Below, piece by piece: positions 1-9,498 of a DNA stretch of 64,000 nucleotides (the stretch's first letter is position 1; each line of letters begins with the position of its first letter). Below the pieces are notes generated by a model. It was not told where the DNA came from. It did no database searches and saw nothing but the letters and a program-made list of their open reading frames with translations. A program made the translations under genes and the position numbers. Source of the stretch: FEB-10 sp963710645. GTDB taxonomy: Bacteria > Acidobacteriota > Thermoanaerobaculia > Thermoanaerobaculales > Sulfomarinibacteraceae. Where the stretch lies: assembly GCA_963710645.1 (NCBI GenBank), contig CAVQBD010000009.1, forward strand, positions 186,001 to 250,000. Reading direction: 5' to 3'.

Positions 1-97
1 CGACCTCGTTGAAGCACGGCACAACGATGGACACTCCGGGTCTGTGGGTGCTGCCGAACACCTGCCGATGGTACCGGATCGAGTCGTCCCATTTCAT
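1..97 (-). CDS. Glycosyltransferase family 2, N-terminal fragment (runs off window)
   Basis: The minus strand from an ATG at 97 reads MKWDDSIRYHRQVFG, then a VSIVVPCFNEV segment close to the window edge. That segment is the signature first beta strand and loop of GT-A fold family 2 glycosyltransferases, which bind the nucleotide-sugar there. Only about 32 residues are visible, so acceptor and product cannot be judged. In-frame GTG and TTG codons lie about 24-27 nt further upstream and no convincing ribosome binding site was seen, so the start is uncertain. Confidence 0.6.
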   Translation of the reverse strand, partial: MKWDDSIRYHRQVFGSTHRPGVSIVVPCFNEV

Positions 98-428
<331 letters not shown>

Positions 429-1004
429 ATGGATCGACTGGCCAAATTCTTGTTCGAAGTCGGCATGCTCAAGAGGACACCCCGCAGCGGTTGGCAGTTC
501 CTCGGCACGGGCAGCGAGAGCGTCGCCGACCACGTGTTCCGCATGACCCTGATCAGCTTCATGCTGGCGCGCCTGGACGGGACGATCGACGCCGACCGCG
601 CCATCCGATTGGCGTTGGTCCACGACCTGCCGGAGGCGCGCACCGGAGACCTCAACTACATGAACCAGAAGTACGCCACCGCGGACGAGGAGAGCGCCAC
701 GGCCGACATGGTCCGGGGGCTGCCGTTCGGCGACGAACTGGACGCCCTGCTGCGCGAGTATCGCGACGAATCCACTCCCGAGGCGATCCTGGTGCACGAC
801 GCCGACCAGCTGGAACTCCTCATGTCCCTCAAGGAGCAGCTCGACTCCGGCAACCCGCAGGCGGAGGACTGGTTCCCTTTCGTGCTGAAACGGCTCCGCA
901 CGGCGGCAGGTCGCGACCTCGCCACCGAGGTCCTCGCCGGTAACTCCGCCGACTGGTGGTTCGACCGCGAATCGGACTGGTGGGTCCGCGGCGGCAAGAA
1001 GTAA
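429..1004 (+). CDS. HD-domain phosphohydrolase, YfbR/HDDC2-like (5'-deoxynucleotidase family)
   Basis: This 191-residue protein carries the HD metal-binding signature: His in ADHVF, the HD pair in LVHDLPEARTGD, and a later Asp in HDADQLE. The spacing matches the YfbR/HDDC2 family of nucleoside 5'-monophosphate phosphohydrolases, which dephosphorylate deoxynucleotides in the cytoplasm. ATG 429 is chosen because homology begins at MDRLAKFLFEVGMLK; upstream in-frame codons translate the heptad repeats. It stands alone, followed directly by a CCCGCCCACCCGG repeat. The substrate is inferred from the family only. Confidence 0.85.
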   Translation: MDRLAKFLFEVGMLKRTPRSGWQFLGTGSESVADHVFRMTLISFMLARLDGTIDADRAIRLALVHDLPEARTGDLNYMNQKYATADEESATADMVRGLPFGDELDALLREYRDESTPEAILVHDADQLELLMSLKEQLDSGNPQAEDWFPFVLKRLRTAAGRDLATEVLAGNSADWWFDRESDWWVRGGKK

Positions 1005-1213
1005 ACCCCCGCCCACCCGGTGTGGAGAGTGTGGAGAGTGTGGAACGCGTAAACGTTTAACGTTTAACGTTTAACGTTCAACGTATAACGGCCGCCGGTG
1101 TGAGATTTGATCCAGCTCACCGGCCGATACTCACGCTTTCTGATATGCTCCAGGCTGGCGTCTCAGCCCGCCCCGTCTCTGTGCACATTGACTGCACGAA
1201 AGGAACCGAGATC
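1005..1213. repeat. C-run plus tandem repeats upstream of the subtilase
   Basis: Directly after the stop codon comes CCCGCCCACCCGG, then three GTGTGGAGA-like units (period 9, 1018-1043), then five heptads of AACGTTT type at 1052-1086. The remaining ~125 bp lead to the subtilase gene and must hold its promoter. A TTTCTGATATGCT stretch near 1137-1150 is A/T-richer, but I could not assign boxes. Confidence 0.6.
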
Positions 1214-4200
1214 GTGATCCTGGGTAAATCTTCGCGTCGTTTCACATTGGCCGCCGTTACCATCACCGTTCTGGCGACCTTTGCCTCACCCGTGGCATCG
1301 GCCGGCAACCACGCCGTCCGCGTCCCAACCCGGGCAGCCGAAGGGCTTCCGGGGCTCGGCATCCAGACCCAGATCGACCTGGACTACGGCAGCTTCCGAT
1401 GGTTGGTGGTGGACGACGAGGGACTGCTCGCGCTGCAGCAATCCGCGGTGAATTTCACGCTGGTGCCGGACGCCGGAACAGTGCAGGTTCAGGAGTTCCG
1501 GTTCGATCCGGCCGATGGGGTGCCCCTGGTTTCAGATGGGCTCCGCGCGGACCCCGACCGCGCCGGCCTCCACCTGCTGCAGCTGGTGGCCCCTGTTCGC
1601 GACGAGTGGATCTCCCAGCTCGAGGCCGCAGGCATCGAACTCCTCCAGTACTACCCCCACAACAGCTACCTCGTGTGGGCGGAGCCAAACGCCCTCGGAG
1701 AGCTGCAGGCGCTGCCGTTCGTCCGCTGGCAAGGTCCTTTTCACCCGGCCTACAAGATCAACTCCAACCTTGGGGGACGTACCGGAACGATCCAGAACCT
1801 GGACGTGATGTTCTACAACAACGGCAGCGTAGCTGACGTCCTCGAGGAGCTCGAGAAATTCGGCGGCGTCGTGCTTCGGCATGCCCCATCTCAGCCCGAC
1901 GGGCGCTTCTTCAGTGCCATCGTGTCGGCCAACGCGACCCAGATCGAGACCATCGCCAGGATGGGCCACGTGCTCTGGCTCGGATACCAGAGCCCGGAGC
2001 CCGGATTCGACGACGAAATGTCCGACCAAATCATCGCCGATAACCATCCCGGCGGTGTCCCGGTCACCGGCTACAACGCCCATCTGGCAGGCCTGGGCGT
2101 TGACGGCACCGGCGTCGTTTGGGCCACCGTAGACACCGGCGTCGACTACGACCACCCGGACCTCGGTCCTCGGATCGTGGGCGGCTACACCTTTCCGAGC
2201 ACCTGCAGCGGTCCCCCCGGGAACGACTGCCCCGGAGGAGGCCACGGCACCCACGTGTCGGGCATCATCGGCGGTGACGCCACCGCCGGCTACACCGACG
2301 GCAGCGGGTTTCTCTACGGTCTCGGGGTCGCTCCCAACTACGGCATCTTCGCCATGAACGCCCTGATGGGTGCTTGGCCACCGGTGGGCGGCTGGCAGGA
2401 GAACTCGAAGCAGGGCGTGTTGGGCGGCGCCATCGGTGGCAACAACTCGTGGTGGACCGGGAGCTCCAACAACGGCTACCAGTCGGCCGAGCGGACCCAT
2501 GACCTCATGGTTCGCGACGGCAACTTCGATACCGCCGGAACGGCCGAACCCTTCATCGAGGTCTTCTCCGCCGGCAATTCCGGGCCGAGCACTGGGACCC
2601 TGACCGCACCCAAGGAGGCCAAGAACCTCATCGTCACCGCCTCCACCAGGAACTACCGAGCCGGCAATATCGACACGCTCTCCTCCTTCTCCAGCCGCGG
2701 CCCGGCGCACGACGGTCGCTGGGTGCCCACAATCGCGGCCCCGGGCGAAACCATCGCGTCGGCCCGCAACGATGACGGCGGGAGCTGTTCGACGTCGATC
2801 TCGGGCACCAGCAATCTGTACGCTTATTGCAGCGGCACCTCCATGGCGGCGCCCCACACGTCGGGCGTCATCGTGCTCGCCACTCAGTGGTGGCGCGGTT
2901 TCAACGGAGGAGCCGACCCGAGTCCGGCCATGGCCAAGGCCCTTCTCGTCAACAGCGCCGACGACATGGCAACCCCGGATATCCCAAACATCCACGAGGG
3001 GTGGGGACGGATCAACCTCACGACCCTGATCAACGCCCCTGCGCTTCGCGGGTACTGGGACCAGACCGACACCTTCACGAATACCGGTGAGCAGATCCAG
3101 ATCGCGGTCGGCGTGCCCGATCCGGGCCAACCCCTCAAGGTCTCCCTCGCGTGGTCCGACGCACCCGGCGCCGTGGGCGCCAATCCGGCGCTGGTCAACA
3201 ACCTCGACCTCACTGTCGAGACTGACGGAGCGACCTATCTTGGCAACGATTTTTCGGCGGGATGGTCCACCACCGGCGGCTCTGCGGATGCGCTTAACAA
3301 CCTTGAAAACGTCTTCGTCGAGGCTCCAGGCGGCTCGGCCATCATCACCATTGACGCCACCGCCATCGTCGGCGACGGCGTGCCCTACAACGGCGACGAC
3401 ACCGACCAGGACTTCGCACTGGTCTGCACCAATTGTGCGCTGCAGCCGGATTTCACGTTGGACGTCGCCCCGGGGGCGATCAGCGTGTGCGCTCCTGATG
3501 ACGCCGAGTACGACATCATTGTCGATTCCATCCTGAGTTACAACGACCCGGTGACGCTGGCAGCCACGGGAGAACCCGCCGGCACCACCGTGAGTTTCGA
3601 CACCAACCCGGTGGCGCCACCCGCGACCTCGGTCCTGACCATCGGTTCCACCGCCAGTGCAACCCCCGGCAGTTTCACCGTCACCGTCAGCGGCGATTCC
3701 ACCACCGGCCTAAAGAGCCGCGACGTGGGACTTCACATCTTTGACGCGCTACCGAGCCAGCCGACATTGACTCTGCCCATCAATGGGGCACTCAACCAGT
3801 CCACCACCCCCACCTTCGAGTGGTCCGCCGCGATCCAAGGGGGCGGCTACCAGCTCCAGGTGGCCACCGACTCCGCCTTCACAAATCTGGTATTGGACAT
3901 GGCGCTGGACACCCCGGGTTATGTTGTCGAAACCGATTTGAACACCAACACCGAGTATTTCTGGCGGGTGGGCTCGTCCAACCCCTGCGGCGACGGTTCC
4001 TGGTCGGCCACGTGGTCGTTCGTCACCGAAGCCCAGCCCGGCGATTGCGGGTTCGGCACCGCACCGGTGGCTCACTTCTTCGACGACTTCGAGTCCGGCG
4101 CTCCCGGCTGGACCCACACTTCGGTCACCGGTCCGGATACCTGGGCTCTCGACGGTGGCATCACCGGCACCCATTCGGGCAGCTTTGTCTACCACGTGGA

Positions 4201-4690
4201 CGACTACAACACCTACTCGGATCAGCGGCTGGTGTCGCCGTCCGTCACCCTGCCCTTGGACGGTACGCCCATTACCCTCCAGTTCTGGAACTACCAGTCC
4301 ATCGAGGACAAGACCGGCGGCTGCTGGGACGGCGCCATCGTCGAGATTTCCACCGACGGCGGGAACAACTGGACCTATCTGCCGGCGATCCACATGCTCA
4401 CCGACCCCTACGACGGTCCGGTCACCGGCCTTTCGGACCTCAACGGTTGGTGCGGCGACCCCCAGGCGTGGCTCAAGTCCGTGGTCGATCTGGACGCCTA
4501 CGCCGGGGAGACCGCGCAATTCCGCTTCCGGATGGGCACCGATGGTTCGGTTGGCGTGCCCGACGGCCACCTCGGCTGGGACCTCGACGACATCACGGTC
4601 CAGTCCTGCAGCGAGGGAGTCATTGGGCTGCCCTTCGCTGACGGGTTCGAATCGGGCGACTGGGGTCAGTGGTCCGTTACGTTTCCCTAG
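1214..4690 (+). CDS. Secreted subtilisin-like serine protease (S8) with FN3 and C-terminal DGFESGD motif
   Basis: GTG 1214 follows AAAGGA by about 9 nt and opens a signal peptide (ILGKSSRRFTLAAV..., cleavage near PVASA), giving 1,158 residues. The S8 triad is intact: Asp307 in TVDTGVDYDHPDL, His344 in GHGTHVSG, Ser543 in SGTSMAAPH. After the peptidase come a beta-rich region, an FN3-like domain (about 846-939), a jelly-roll/MAM-like module opened by DDFESGAPGW (about 953-1140), and the C-terminal FADGFESGDWGQWS. That tail recurs in two other secreted proteins in this window. The role is extracellular proteolysis; substrates are unknown. A terminator follows the stop codon. Confidence 0.9.
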   Translation: MILGKSSRRFTLAAVTITVLATFASPVASAGNHAVRVPTRAAEGLPGLGIQTQIDLDYGSFRWLVVDDEGLLALQQSAVNFTLVPDAGTVQVQEFRFDPADGVPLVSDGLRADPDRAGLHLLQLVAPVRDEWISQLEAAGIELLQYYPHNSYLVWAEPNALGELQALPFVRWQGPFHPAYKINSNLGGRTGTIQNLDVMFYNNGSVADVLEELEKFGGVVLRHAPSQPDGRFFSAIVSANATQIETIARMGHVLWLGYQSPEPGFDDEMSDQIIADNHPGGVPVTGYNAHLAGLGVDGTGVVWATVDTGVDYDHPDLGPRIVGGYTFPSTCSGPPGNDCPGGGHGTHVSGIIGGDATAGYTDGSGFLYGLGVAPNYGIFAMNALMGAWPPVGGWQENSKQGVLGGAIGGNNSWWTGSSNNGYQSAERTHDLMVRDGNFDTAGTAEPFIEVFSAGNSGPSTGTLTAPKEAKNLIVTASTRNYRAGNIDTLSSFSSRGPAHDGRWVPTIAAPGETIASARNDDGGSCSTSISGTSNLYAYCSGTSMAAPHTSGVIVLATQWWRGFNGGADPSPAMAKALLVNSADDMATPDIPNIHEGWGRINLTTLINAPALRGYWDQTDTFTNTGEQIQIAVGVPDPGQPLKVSLAWSDAPGAVGANPALVNNLDLTVETDGATYLGNDFSAGWSTTGGSADALNNLENVFVEAPGGSAIITIDATAIVGDGVPYNGDDTDQDFALVCTNCALQPDFTLDVAPGAISVCAPDDAEYDIIVDSILSYNDPVTLAATGEPAGTTVSFDTNPVAPPATSVLTIGSTASATPGSFTVTVSGDSTTGLKSRDVGLHIFDALPSQPTLTLPINGALNQSTTPTFEWSAAIQGGGYQLQVATDSAFTNLVLDMALDTPGYVVETDLNTNTEYFWRVGSSNPCGDGSWSATWSFVTEAQPGDCGFGTAPVAHFFDDFESGAPGWTHTSVTGPDTWALDGGITGTHSGSFVYHVDDYNTYSDQRLVSPSVTLPLDGTPITLQFWNYQSIEDKTGGCWDGAIVEISTDGGNNWTYLPAIHMLTDPYDGPVTGLSDLNGWCGDPQAWLKSVVDLDAYAGETAQFRFRMGTDGSVGVPDGHLGWDLDDITVQSCSEGVIGLPFADGFESGDWGQWSVTFP

Positions 4691-4713
4691 CGACGAAATT
4701 CCCAATCCTCGAC

Positions 4714-4742
4714 GGGCGCCCTCCGGGGCGCCTGTTTTTTTT
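4714..4742 (+). terminator. Rho-independent terminator after the subtilase gene
   Basis: A GGCGCCC stem (4715-4721), a TCCG loop and GGGCGCC (4726-4732) are followed after TG by eight T residues. It lies 24 nt past the stop codon. Confidence 0.85.
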
Positions 4743-5137
4743 GGGTATGGGATATGGGGTATGGGGCAGGACTGCATTACTCCATCCCGGCTGGACCTGC
4801 TGATTTCGTCGCGCCAAGGCTCGCCACGCGCTCCCCGAGGGCGCGTTCCTCGGAGGTGCCTGGCATCCCACGGAGAGCGCAATGAGAAACAGGGCGTGCC
4901 CAGGGTCAGGTAGAAAATCACGAGGATGGCACGCCCGTCCATCACGCCCACTCCCAGTTCGGGTTGGTGGGGGTTTCGAATTCCGAATTCCGAATTGAAC
5001 GGGCAGGAACTGCCGCCCGCTCCCTGCTCTCTGGCTTGAGGGCCAGCCCGTGCGATAGCTCACATCCCCTGACCCAACAGCGTGTTAGCTTGAAGGAGGT
5101 CGTCATACGACTGACCATTTCCTGGGGGGAAAACCAC
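4743..5137. repeat. Intergenic repeats between subtilase and secreted hypothetical
   Basis: No gene is supported. The stretch contains a GGTATGG heptad run (4743-4770), a GCGCTCCCCGAGGGCGCG stretch and GGTGCCTGGCATCC (near 4853-4866), which match in reverse the repeat at 19100-19205. It also contains GAATTCC heptads (4976-4999). The last ~120 bp precede the next gene and include TTGAAGGAGG-like A/G-rich sequence. Confidence 0.55.
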
Positions 5138-5947
5138 ATGTTCCGGTTCCGTCTGCTCGCGCCCTGCCTGTGCGCCGCGTTGGTGTGCATCGCACCTTTG
5201 GATTCTGTCCAGGAGGCCGTCATCGTCGTCACGCCGGCCGACCTCCAGGGATGGGCGCCCGCCAACGTGCGCACCGATGCCTGGGTGAACATCACAGGCA
5301 ACCAGCCAAATGGAGGAGACGGCTCGCTGGAATTCGGCACCGACACCGTCACGCCGGGCCAGGACAAGGCCGACTTCGAACTCGTCTGGACACCCGATCC
5401 GGCGCGTACGCTGGGCACTCTGGACACCCTCTCCTACGAGTACTACCGCGACGCGTCGAGCACCACGGCCGCCCACTTCCACCCCGCGCTCCGGATCTAC
5501 TTCTACCTCGACCAGGGCACCCCCGATACCGCCGACGATGTCCTGGGCCTGCTGATCTTCGAGGAGATCTACCAGCCGACCGGGAACGTTCCCTTGGACA
5601 CCTGGGACGCGAACGATTTGATGACGGCGAATATGTGGATGTACATCAGCGTCAGCCCTACGGGAACCGGCGTGGTACAGAACTACCACATGACCCTGGC
5701 CGACTGGCTGGCCAACACCGACCCCACCACCAGCCTGCCGCCGGTTGGCCAACCCGGTGATCCCACGCCGCCCGCGCTCGGCGCGGACTCCGCCGTCGTC
5801 GGGGTCAATGTGGGTGTGGGCTCCGGATGGGGCGCCACCTTTCTCGGCTTCGTGGACACCGTGACCCTCGGTTTCGGCGGTGAATCGGACACCTACAACT
5901 TCGACCTCACGGTGCCGGTGACGCTGCAGAGTTTTTCGGTCGAGTAG
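5138..5947 (+). CDS. Secreted protein of unknown function
   Basis: ATG 5138, 6-10 nt after GGGGGGAAA, begins a signal peptide (MFRFRLLAPCLCAALVCIAP). The mature ~250-residue chain is rich in Thr, Asp and aromatic residues, with no Cys pattern or catalytic motif I recognise. A PADLQGWAP start and an even beta-strand pattern suggest a beta-sandwich. It ends VTLQSFSVE and lacks the DGFESGD tail of its neighbours. It appears monocistronic and flanked by repeat-filled gaps. An extracellular or periplasmic location is inferred from the signal peptide; the function is unknown. Confidence 0.75.
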   Translation: MFRFRLLAPCLCAALVCIAPLDSVQEAVIVVTPADLQGWAPANVRTDAWVNITGNQPNGGDGSLEFGTDTVTPGQDKADFELVWTPDPARTLGTLDTLSYEYYRDASSTTAAHFHPALRIYFYLDQGTPDTADDVLGLLIFEEIYQPTGNVPLDTWDANDLMTANMWMYISVSPTGTGVVQNYHMTLADWLANTDPTTSLPPVGQPGDPTPPALGADSAVVGVNVGVGSGWGATFLGFVDTVTLGFGGESDTYNFDLTVPVTLQSFSVE

Positions 5948-6249
5948 CCCTGGATCTCTCCCGGACAGCGGGTGGGTTGTGGGCTGATCGTGTCCATGCA
6001 TGCTCGAGCCTGGGCTGCAAGAGTCGTGGTTTGTGGCGCACCTGTCTCGGCTGCAACTCCCCGACGTTGTGGAGCGGCCGTCCCGGCTGCGGCAACGTAA
6101 ACTGCCCACTGCCTGCCGCCTGCCTGGGTGGGCGGCCACCAGTCCCGAGTTCGAAGGCCGCACGGCGGCTCCCATTGCGGCTGCCCGAAAATATGCTCCT
6201 CCTTTCCTGGTAGGCTGGGGCGCGTTCCCAATGAAATTGGAGGGCTGGT
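5948..6249. repeat. Intergenic region with TTGTGG..GCCGTCTCGGCTGC-type repeats
   Basis: No gene is seen. Two copies of the TTGTGGNGC(G/C)GCC..CGGCTGC module (around 6030-6105) belong to the same family as the palindromes at 24784 and 26816. A CTGCC-rich stretch follows. Confidence 0.5.
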
Positions 6250-6912
6250 ATGTTCCTGGGACACTTCGGAGTCGGTTTCGGGGCCAAAGCCGCGGCGCCA
6301 CGCACCTCACTCGGCACGCTGTTCCTCGCGGCCCAGTTCATAGACCTCATGTGGCCGACGCTTCTTCTGTTGGGTGTCGAGCAGGTTGAAATTTCGCCTG
6401 GAATCACCCGAGTGACGCCGCTCGATTTCACCGAGTACCCCTACTCCCACAGTCTGCTGGCTGTTGTGGTGTGGTCGCTGCTCTTTGGCGCTGTCTATTT
6501 CCTGCTGCGGCGTTATCCAAGGGGCGCGTGGGTGTGCGGTGCCGCCGTGGTGAGCCATTGGGTGCTGGATTTCGCGGCGCACCGTCCCGACCTTCCTCTG
6601 ACACCGGGTGATTCTGTCCGCGTCGGCCTCGGTCTGTGGAACTCCCTACCGGCGACGCTCGCGGTCGAGTTGCTCATCTTTGCGGTGGGGGTCGGTCTCT
6701 ACTGTCGCACCACCCAACCGACGGACAGGATCGGTTCCTACGGTCTTTGGGCCCTGGTCGCTTTTCTCCTTCTAGTCTATCTGGGAAACGTGTTCGGCCA
6801 ACCACCGCCAAATGTCACAGCCCTGGCATGGGTGGGTCAGGCGCAGTGGTTGCTCGTGGTGTGGGGGTACTGGATCGACCGCCACCGGACGACCCCTCCG
6901 AAAAGCGCCTGA
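6250..6912 (+). CDS. Integral membrane protein, YdjM/DUF457 (metal-dependent hydrolase-like) type
   Basis: This 220-residue protein has about five hydrophobic segments. The conserved polar pattern GHFGVGFGAK, FIDLMWP, YSHSLL and VSHWVLD places His and Asp residues at membrane faces. This is the layout of the DUF457/LexA-binding inner membrane family, once annotated as membrane-bound metal-dependent hydrolases. Its biochemical role is unproven. The start is ATG 6250 after GGAGGGCTGGT (GGAGG 5-9 nt away). It stands alone in the inner membrane between repeat-bearing gaps. Confidence 0.7.
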   Translation: MFLGHFGVGFGAKAAAPRTSLGTLFLAAQFIDLMWPTLLLLGVEQVEISPGITRVTPLDFTEYPYSHSLLAVVVWSLLFGAVYFLLRRYPRGAWVCGAAVVSHWVLDFAAHRPDLPLTPGDSVRVGLGLWNSLPATLAVELLIFAVGVGLYCRTTQPTDRIGSYGLWALVAFLLLVYLGNVFGQPPPNVTALAWVGQAQWLLVVWGYWIDRHRTTPPKSA

Positions 6913-7031
6913 GATTCCGGTGGATCGGACAATCAACCCAACCCGGTCATCATGACAGTGAACCCCGGAATGAGATGGACTGAGCACCACGCCACACAAC
7001 CTCCGTCGGCGGGCGGCGTAGAATCGCGGTG

Positions 7032-7588
7032 ATGGAGCTGCACTTCACGTCCCGTGAGCCGTGGCGCGTCTGGTTAGAAAAACACCACGACAGCGTCGAA
7101 AAGGTGTGGCTCGTTTTCTTCAAGAAGCACACAGGAAGACCTACCATATCCTACGATGCGGCCGTCGAGGAGGCTCTGTGCTTCGGCTGGATCGACAGCC
7201 TGGTCAAGCGGCTCGACGATGATCGATATGCCCGCAAGTTCACGCCGCGAACCAACCGCGCGAAGTGGTCGGAATCTAACCTCGCGCGTTTTGGAAGAGC
7301 TCGAAGCGTCGGGTCGCATGACCGCGGTGGGCCGCGCCAAGCTCGACCCCGCGACGACACCGGTGGCACAGCCGTCAAAACGACCGTTGGAGATCCCTCC
7401 GTACTTTCAAGATGGCCCTCGCCGACAACGAGCGGGCCCAGCGCCTTCTTCGACAGCCTCGCGCCGTCTTACCAACGCGCACTTCGTGGGTTGGGTCGAT
7501 TCGGCCAAACGTGACATCAACCCGCCGACGCCGCCTCGCCGAGGCCCTCACCCTGCTCGACAACCACAAAAAACTCGGCCTGAAATAG
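7032..7588 (+). pseudogene. YdeI/OmdA-family gene broken by five +1 shifts
   Basis: The frame from ATG 7032 (GTG 7029 is also possible) matches the YdeI/OmdA family well: TSREPWRVWLEKHH, VWLVFFKKHTG, EALCFGWIDSL. Homology then continues in successive frames. VLEELEASGRM is in frame +1 after an extra base at 7287. MALADNERAQR follows an extra base at 7411, FFDSLAPSYQR one at 7445, HFVGWVDSAKR one at 7479, and RRRRLAEALTLLDNHKKLGLK one at about 7519; the stop is at 7588. Each change is a single extra nucleotide between intact codons, always in the same direction. It is either a recently inactivated gene or a cluster of insertion errors. It sits 29 bp from the RAYT end. Confidence 0.8.
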
Positions 7589-7617
7589 ACCGGAGTAACC
7601 GGAGAAACAGTAACCGT

Positions 7618-8678
7618 GCCAGGTATCACAACCTCACAATACCTGTAGGTCATGCGCCAACCCTTCATCCCGAAGGGCCTCATCCAGATTCCTCATTCGC
7701 GTCGCGAAGGCTGAGTCGCACGATCTCCGTTCGGCGGCGCTCGTGACCCAGCGGCTCACACTCCCGGGGTTCTTCTCCATCTTCCGAGCTATCTCGCAGA
7801 CCCTCTGCTCGTACTTCTCGACGCCCATGACCGCCACCAGCTCGCGCAGCTCTCGAAGCCTCGGCCCCCGACGGCGACTGGCCAGCTCATCCAGGTCCAC
7901 ACTCAAGACCCCGCACGCGCGATCCAAGTACTCCTCAACCGTCAACCGTGGCCGCTCGGGGGCTGTGCTGCGTCCTTGGTAGTCCACGTATATCCCGCCT
8001 GACCGGGGTGACACCGCATCGTCCTCGACCGTTCGCCACCATGGCAGCTTGTGGGGCTCCTCGCCGACCCAGCCTGTGAAATCCGTGGTGTTCAGGCTCC
8101 TCAGGTAGGCTCTTCGCGCCGCCCTGCGGCTGTCACCGAACATCATCAATACCTCATCGATTTCGACAAGCCTGCGGCTGTCCCTGCCGATGATCTCTCG
8201 GTGCCCGCTCCACACGTACTTTGCCGGATCCTCCACGAGACCAGCGCCGACCGGATTCAAATGAATATAGGCCAGCAGTTGGTACAAGTAACTCTCATCT
8301 TCCACAATTCGCGCCTTGTACCTGCCTTGCCAAAGTGGTCCATTCACATGATGCCGCCGGTTGAACCCCTTGGACGCCAGCCCCTGAAGCGATGCCATGC
8401 TGCGCCACAAAGGCACCCCGGCTGTCCGCATCGCGATGTGGTAGTGGTTGGACATCAGCGCCCAGGCGAAGAGGACCAGACCGTCCCGTTTCTTGATCTT
8501 CTGGAGAACACCGACGAACGCTGCCGCCTCCGCATCATCCAAGAACACCGCCTCGCCTCGTGATGCTCGGCAGTACACGTGGTAGGTCCCGCCATCAATG
8601 AATACCCTCGGCTTCCTCGGCATTGGTCTTCACCTTCGGTGGGCAACTCCGGCACATTGTGAGGTTGTGATACCTGGC
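7618..8678. mobile_element. RAYT transposon-like unit with perfect 23-bp terminal inverted repeats
   Basis: Bases 7618-7640 (GCCAGGTATCACAACC...) are the exact reverse complement of 8656-8678. They bracket the Y1 transposase gene, whose stop codon lies inside the left repeat. GTGCCAGG at the left end and CCTGGCAC just beyond the right end (8690-8697) echo the GGTGCCAGGCACC palindromes found elsewhere in the window. Elements of this class are usually immobile or mobilise only small palindromes. Confidence 0.75.
7634..8623 (-). CDS. REP-associated tyrosine transposase (RAYT, Y1_Tnp, IS200-like)
   Basis: This 329-residue protein shows the single-strand HUH nuclease signature: N-terminal PRVFIDGGTYHVYCR, the HYH motif in MSNHYHIAMRT (about 58-68), and the catalytic Tyr region in YLYQLLAYIHLNPV. 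GPLWQGRYKA, typical of RAYTs, lies between them. A ~170-residue C-terminal extension includes a helix-turn-helix-like MEKNPGSVSRWV. Family members cut and join hairpin-forming REP sequences. No IS605 tnpB partner is present. The ATG at 8623 has only a modest AAGG upstream. It is intact, so it may process the local GGTGCCAGGCACC palindromes. Confidence 0.88.
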   Translation of the reverse strand: MPRKPRVFIDGGTYHVYCRASRGEAVFLDDAEAAAFVGVLQKIKKRDGLVLFAWALMSNHYHIAMRTAGVPLWRSMASLQGLASKGFNRRHHVNGPLWQGRYKARIVEDESYLYQLLAYIHLNPVGAGLVEDPAKYVWSGHREIIGRDSRRLVEIDEVLMMFGDSRRAARRAYLRSLNTTDFTGWVGEEPHKLPWWRTVEDDAVSPRSGGIYVDYQGRSTAPERPRLTVEEYLDRACGVLSVDLDELASRRRGPRLRELRELVAVMGVEKYEQRVCEIARKMEKNPGSVSRWVTSAAERRSCDSAFATRMRNLDEALRDEGLAHDLQVL

Positions 8679-8703
8679 CAATCAATTGCCTGGCACAATT
8701 GCA

Positions 8704-9498
8704 TCAGAACCGTACCTTCAGAACGTAGATCTTTGCCGGTTCCTCACTAATGGTCTCTCTTGTCGCTGGATCCCAGGTGGTCTTGGTCCACGTCTTGAGG
8801 TAGATATACCCGTCACGATAGAACCCGGGTGCGAAGAGCAGGGCAGAGCCAACAAAGCCGTCCGGTTCACCGTCGGGCGTGAACTGCTCGACGACCCTGC
8901 CGGTGTTGACGTCCAGAATGACCAGATCGTAGGTACCGGAGGATTGCCCGACAAAAAGGAGGTAGTCCCCGACCACAAAGGGGTAGATAGGTGCATGCGC
9001 AAAGGGCACCTTGCGCCTCCACACCCATGAGCCAGGCCGATCCTCCCGCCACATCCGCGGTTTGTAGCAGTCCCAGACCCAGCACGGAATGCTCTCGTAA
9101 TGGATCGTGTAGCCGTCTCCATGAAACGAGAGCCCACCCATTTCTCCCATCCGCATTCCCAGGCCGTGTTTGATGGGATCACCGGATTTAAAGGAGGAGT
9201 TGAACTGCTCCGTCCGAAAAGAGAATCGACGCTGGATCCACCTGCCGATGGTCTCGGCGTCCGCCGCACCGATAACCTGTGTCACCTCTGTGGGCACCAC
9301 CCCATCGGGACAGCTGAGGCAGTGCTCCCCTTCAGCGTCGAGTACGTACACCTCCTCGATCAACGACGACGCGTCGGATGCATGAACCTGCTGGAAACAG
9401 AGCCCTCCAAGAACAGCCGCGGTCGCGACCACCGCAAATGCCCTCACCACGACAAGTTCCGCGCGGCTTTTCAATGTTCTCCAATCACTGACCAGCAT
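8704..9498 (-). CDS. Exported protein overlapping the RHS gene; candidate immunity or accessory protein
   Basis: This 264-residue chain has an N-terminal hydrophobic segment (VVRAFAVVATAAVLGGLCF) suggesting export or a membrane anchor. It continues into an all-beta-looking body with paired Cys (CLSC, CWVWDC) and a YDLVILDVNTGRVV strand pair like a single beta-propeller blade. I recognise no family. Its ATG overlaps the end of the RHS gene by 14 nt, so it is translationally coupled. In RHS toxin loci that position is usually the cognate immunity gene. An exported immunity protein would fit an effector acting in the periplasm or on membranes. The role is inference from position only. Confidence 0.6.
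   Translation of the reverse strand: MLVSDWRTLKSRAELVVVRAFAVVATAAVLGGLCFQQVHASDASSLIEEVYVLDAEGEHCLSCPDGVVPTEVTQVIGAADAETIGRWIQRRFSFRTEQFNSSFKSGDPIKHGLGMRMGEMGGLSFHGDGYTIHYESIPCWVWDCYKPRMWREDRPGSWVWRRKVPFAHAPIYPFVVGDYLLFVGQSSGTYDLVILDVNTGRVVEQFTPDGEPDGFVGSALLFAPGFYRDGYIYLKTWTKTTWDPATRETISEEPAKIYVLKVRF

Noticed and set aside
1532..3130. 532-codon minus-strand open frame inside the subtilase
   Set aside because: Val/Gly/Arg-rich antisense shadow with no start signal; the plus strand has an intact S8 triad.
4640..4665. GGGTTCGAATCGGG as a tRNA T-arm
   Set aside because: It lies inside the coding sequence for DGFESGD and no cloverleaf can be built around it.
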